Below are positions 7,009 to 8,830 of a DNA stretch of 8,830 bases, one piece after another. The notes beneath the pieces were generated by a model. The model did no database searches and was not told the DNA's origin. It saw only the letters and a list, made by a program, of their open reading frames with translations. Within the stretch, counting starts at the first letter, position 1. Each line of letters starts with the position of its first letter. The position numbers and the translations under genes were made by a program. Source of the DNA: Syntrophobacter sp. SbD2 (lineage in GTDB: Bacteria; Desulfobacterota; Syntrophobacteria; Syntrophobacterales; Syntrophobacteraceae); the NCBI GenBank assembly GCA_900290385.1, contig OMSV01000054.1, positions 1 through 8,830 of the forward strand. The letters are read 5' to 3'.

Positions 7009-7317
7009 TCGAGTATTTAATCTTCGATTTGCCCGCAATGAACTTTTCGAATCGGCCCCTGCTCCAAGTTGTATCCTGCTCCTTTTGACCGCTTTGCGAT
7101 CTGGTCTTTGGCTCCGGACTAATTTGCAATTCCATGTAAACTTCAGGACCCGTTTTAGCGTCTATACTATTCAAAATGAGACGGCAGAGTCATGCCTCGC
7201 TTCAGGAATAAAGCACGGGTTATGATGGCCGTTGAAAATATTGATCTAACCTGATATTTGCTGAGATTAGTTTGAACGTTTTTCGGATTTTTTGCCCGAT
7301 CCAAAGAGGAGTTACGC
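7009..7317. other. Gene-free stretch between manC and the lipoprotein gene
   Basis: No supportable gene is present on either strand. A TATACT hexamer at 7163-7168 resembles a sigma-70 -10 element, but no convincing -35 lies 16-18 bases upstream. AGGACCCGTTTTAGC near 7145-7159 keeps a GG-N10-GC spacing but otherwise fits sigma-54 poorly. A weak ATCGA/TCGAT pair just after manC (from about 7007) is too short to call a terminator. The stretch is AT-richer than the flanking genes, as expected for a promoter region of the lipoprotein gene. Confidence 0.5.
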
Positions 7318-7965
7318 ATGAACACATGGGAATGGTTATCGAAGATTCTCGCAATCGGATCTGTAGTGGTCCTCCTCGGAGGTTGCGCCACAACACCTTA
7401 CGGCCCTTACTACACCGCTAACCCACCCCCTGTCGAGGTGAACCAGGCCCCGGCGGGCAATGAAGCCAATGAGCTGGCCGTTGGCCCGCAGGATCGTTTC
7501 TTTATAATGCACGTCGATAACCACACCCCTTTCGGAGTGCAATTTCCTCAAGCTCATCAGGTCCTTTATGAGAAAGGATATGACCAGGTGAGAAGGCAAG
7601 GGGAAGCTGATTTTGCCCTTAATATTTCGCTGATCGCGGAATCTCGGGACAACCCGGACGTAAGGGCCGAACACCTCTTAGGTGGGGCGGTTCTCGGCGC
7701 AGCAACGGGCGCGCTCATTGGCGCGGCTCTCCACGCTCCGGCTTCCGGGGCGGCTATCGGAGCGGCGAGCGGCGGCTTCCTTGGGCTGGCCTCTCCAGCG
7801 GACACTCCCATGATCAGGATCGATATCCATACCCGGAGTTTCCGTGACCAGACTGTCTCGTCTAAGAGTGTCGTGCTGGACATGGCACATGTTCCGCCCT
7901 ATGAAGTCCCTCGTGCAATCGATATTCAAATTTCGAGAATGCTGGAAGCGCTTCCGCCTAAATAG
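7318..7965 (+). CDS. Outer-membrane lipoprotein with glycine zipper, TraT-like layout
   Basis: A 215-residue lipoprotein precursor. The signal peptide has hydrophobic core ILAIGSVVVLL (10-20) and lipobox LGGC, with lipidated C23. Alanine at +2 does not retain it in the inner membrane, so outer-membrane sorting is expected. After a Pro-rich linker (about 27-48) comes a strand-rich part, RFFIMHVDNHTP (60-71), then YEKGYDQVRRQGEADFALNI (84-103). A glycine zipper spans about 122-156 (LGGAVLGAATGALIGAAL, then SGAAIGAASGGFLG), and strands follow (MIRIDIHTRSF, 165-175). This order, a strand pair then a Gly-rich hydrophobic hairpin then a strand pair, resembles that of TraT, the plasmid surface-exclusion / serum-resistance lipoprotein of about 240 residues. 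Sequence identity is low by eye, so membership of that family is an inference; a generic glycine-zipper lipoprotein is the alternative. The ATG at 7318 has AGAGGAG at 7305-7311. It appears to be a single-gene unit ending at the hairpin at 8006. Confidence 0.88.
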   Translation: MNTWEWLSKILAIGSVVVLLGGCATTPYGPYYTANPPPVEVNQAPAGNEANELAVGPQDRFFIMHVDNHTPFGVQFPQAHQVLYEKGYDQVRRQGEADFALNISLIAESRDNPDVRAEHLLGGAVLGAATGALIGAALHAPASGAAIGAASGGFLGLASPADTPMIRIDIHTRSFRDQTVSSKSVVLDMAHVPPYEVPRAIDIQISRMLEALPPK

Positions 7966-8005
7966 TGTCCATTTTCAGGAAGGCCGGCTGCAAAGTTAAG
8001 CTGGA

Positions 8006-8035
8006 GCGGGATGGCTACAGCCATCCCGCGTTTGT
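8006..8035. terminator. Hairpin between convergent genes
   Basis: GCGGGATGGC (8006-8015), a TACA loop and GCCATCCCGC (8020-8029) form a perfect 10-bp GC-rich stem. It lies 40 bases past the lipoprotein stop and 56 bases past the end of the convergent frdB. Flanking T-tracts are weak (GTTTGTC on the plus strand), so termination strength is uncertain, but its position fits a shared terminator. Confidence 0.6.
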
Positions 8036-8085
8036 CTGGATATACGCAATAGCGGGCAACTACCTCGGAGTTCCCTTCAGTCCGT

Positions 8086-8830
8086 CTACTTCTTCCCTGC
8101 CCTCTGAAAAAGATGCTTCACCTGGGAGAAGCCCATCTTGCGGCGAAGCATGCCTAACTGATCCTGGAGCGGGATTTTCTTCGGGCACATGTCCTCGCAT
8201 CCCAGAAGCCCGAGGCAGCCGAAGATTCCGTCGTCGTTTCCCACTACCTCGAAATACTGATCGTTGTTTCTCTCGTCGCGAGGGTCCATCATAAAGCGGG
8301 CAACCCGGTTGAACGCGGTCGCTCCCATGAAGCCATCGGGCAGCATGTTCGCCTTTCCGCGCGCGGCCACACAACAACCGCATTCGATACAGCGCTCGAG
8401 TTCGTAAATCTCCTCGGCGAGCGCGTTGTCCATCCGCTCTTCTTCCTCGTTTGGCTTGAATACCTTATTCGTATGGACCCACGACTGCACCTTCTCGTTC
8501 ATCCCGCGGAACCACGTGCCCGTGTCTACCGAGAGGTCCCCGATCAGCTTGAATACAGGCATCGGCATCAGCGTGATCTCGCTGGGCAGCTTCTTGGTCT
8601 TGGTATGGCATGCAAGGTCGGGCCGCCCGTTTATCATCACGGCGCATGAGCCGCAAATGCCGGCCCTGCACATGAAATCGAACATTAGGGTTGGGTCCTG
8701 TTCTTCCCTGATGCGATTAAGAACAATGAAAAGAGTCATGGCCACGGTTTCCTCGAGATAATACGCATCCATGTGCGGAACCGAAGCCGGGTCCTCCGGG
8801 TTAAATCTGAATATGTTGAACTTTAGGTTC
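8086..8830 (-). CDS. frdB: Fumarate reductase / succinate dehydrogenase iron-sulfur subunit (B subunit), N-terminus cut by window edge
   Basis: About 247 residues are visible; the frame stays open to the right edge, and typical N-terminal sequence (NLKFNIFRFNPEDPASVPHM) precedes the internal ATG at 8772, so the start lies outside. The subunit carries electrons between the flavoprotein (FrdA/SdhA) and the membrane cytochrome b/quinone site, inside the cytoplasmic membrane face. In window residue numbers, the [2Fe-2S] ligands are C54, C59, C62 and C74 (CRAGICGSC, then ACHT). The second domain has CIECGCC (147-153) and C205, C211, C215 (GCLGLLGCEDMCPK). Wording and spacing closely follow the Wolinella succinogenes / Geobacter type of quinone-linked fumarate reductase. 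The cysteine normally found four residues after CIECGCC, a [3Fe-4S] ligand, is R157 here (codon CGC at 8361-8359). No downstream subunit gene follows on this strand, so the partner genes should lie beyond the right edge, as in the C-A-B gene order. Whether it acts as reductase or dehydrogenase cannot be told. Confidence 0.94.
   Translation of the reverse strand, partial: NLKFNIFRFNPEDPASVPHMDAYYLEETVAMTLFIVLNRIREEQDPTLMFDFMCRAGICGSCAVMINGRPDLACHTKTKKLPSEITLMPMPVFKLIGDLSVDTGTWFRGMNEKVQSWVHTNKVFKPNEEEERMDNALAEEIYELERCIECGCCVAARGKANMLPDGFMGATAFNRVARFMMDPRDERNNDQYFEVVGNDDGIFGCLGLLGCEDMCPKKIPLQDQLGMLRRKMGFSQVKHLFQRAGKK

Noticed and set aside
7145..7159. Possible second sigma-54 promoter before the lipoprotein gene
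   Set aside because: Only the GG-N10-GC spacing fits; the flanking bases (AGGACC, TTTAGC) differ from TGGCAC and TTTGC, and no TGTCC dyads lie nearby.
6935..7225. Plus-strand frame overlapping the end of manC
   Set aside because: It overlaps the conserved C-terminus of ManC in another frame and its product has no recognisable features.
8770..8772. ATG at 8772 as the start of frdB
   Set aside because: The frame continues upstream to the window edge with sequence typical of the FrdB N-terminal strand, so the true start is outside.
1..8830. Mobile elements, CRISPR arrays, tRNA or rRNA genes
   Set aside because: No transposase or integrase genes, spaced direct repeats, terminal inverted repeats or tRNA-like cloverleaf were seen on either strand.

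Overview
The window looks like chromosomal DNA of an anaerobic deltaproteobacterium in the broad sense (Desulfobacterota, possibly Syntrophobacter-like). The reasons are the Wolinella/Geobacter-type fumarate reductase iron-sulfur subunit, the large sigma-54 two-component pair, the Cys-rich insert in the sensor kinase, and the moderately high GC. This placement is inferred from protein character; no marker gene is present. I see no mobile element, CRISPR array, rRNA or tRNA.

Left half (1-5250, plus strand): the 3' end of a periplasmic substrate-binding protein of the branched-chain amino acid type is followed by a small hairpin terminator. Next come a membrane sensor histidine kinase (810-2822) and, 3 bases later, a sigma-54-dependent response regulator (2826-4697). 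Immediately downstream lies a compact regulatory region. It holds two 17-bp dyads of the form TGTCC-N7-(G/A)GACA, 62 bp apart, followed about 100 bp later by a textbook -24/-12 promoter (TGGCACG-N4-TTGCT). That promoter reads into a short gene for a two-helix membrane protein (4992-5189). The simplest reading is a self-contained circuit: signal, kinase, sigma-54 activator, then an adjacent small membrane protein. The small gene may carry a frameshift near its end. It is followed by a strong hairpin terminator (5347-5377).

Middle (5250-7010): a gene-free stretch with two palindromes precedes manC, a bifunctional mannose-1-phosphate guanylyltransferase / mannose-6-phosphate isomerase that makes GDP-mannose for surface polysaccharide.

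Right end: a lipoprotein with a central glycine zipper (7318-7965) has a layout resembling the TraT family. It ends at a bidirectional-type hairpin (8006-8029) shared with the convergent minus-strand gene for the iron-sulfur subunit of fumarate reductase/succinate dehydrogenase, which runs off the right edge. In that subunit one of the three cysteines expected to hold the [3Fe-4S] cluster is an arginine, a single-base difference (TGC to CGC) that deserves checking.

The most interesting items are the predicted UAS / sigma-54 promoter / small membrane protein unit, the seven-cysteine module inside the kinase HAMP region, and the missing cluster ligand in FrdB.
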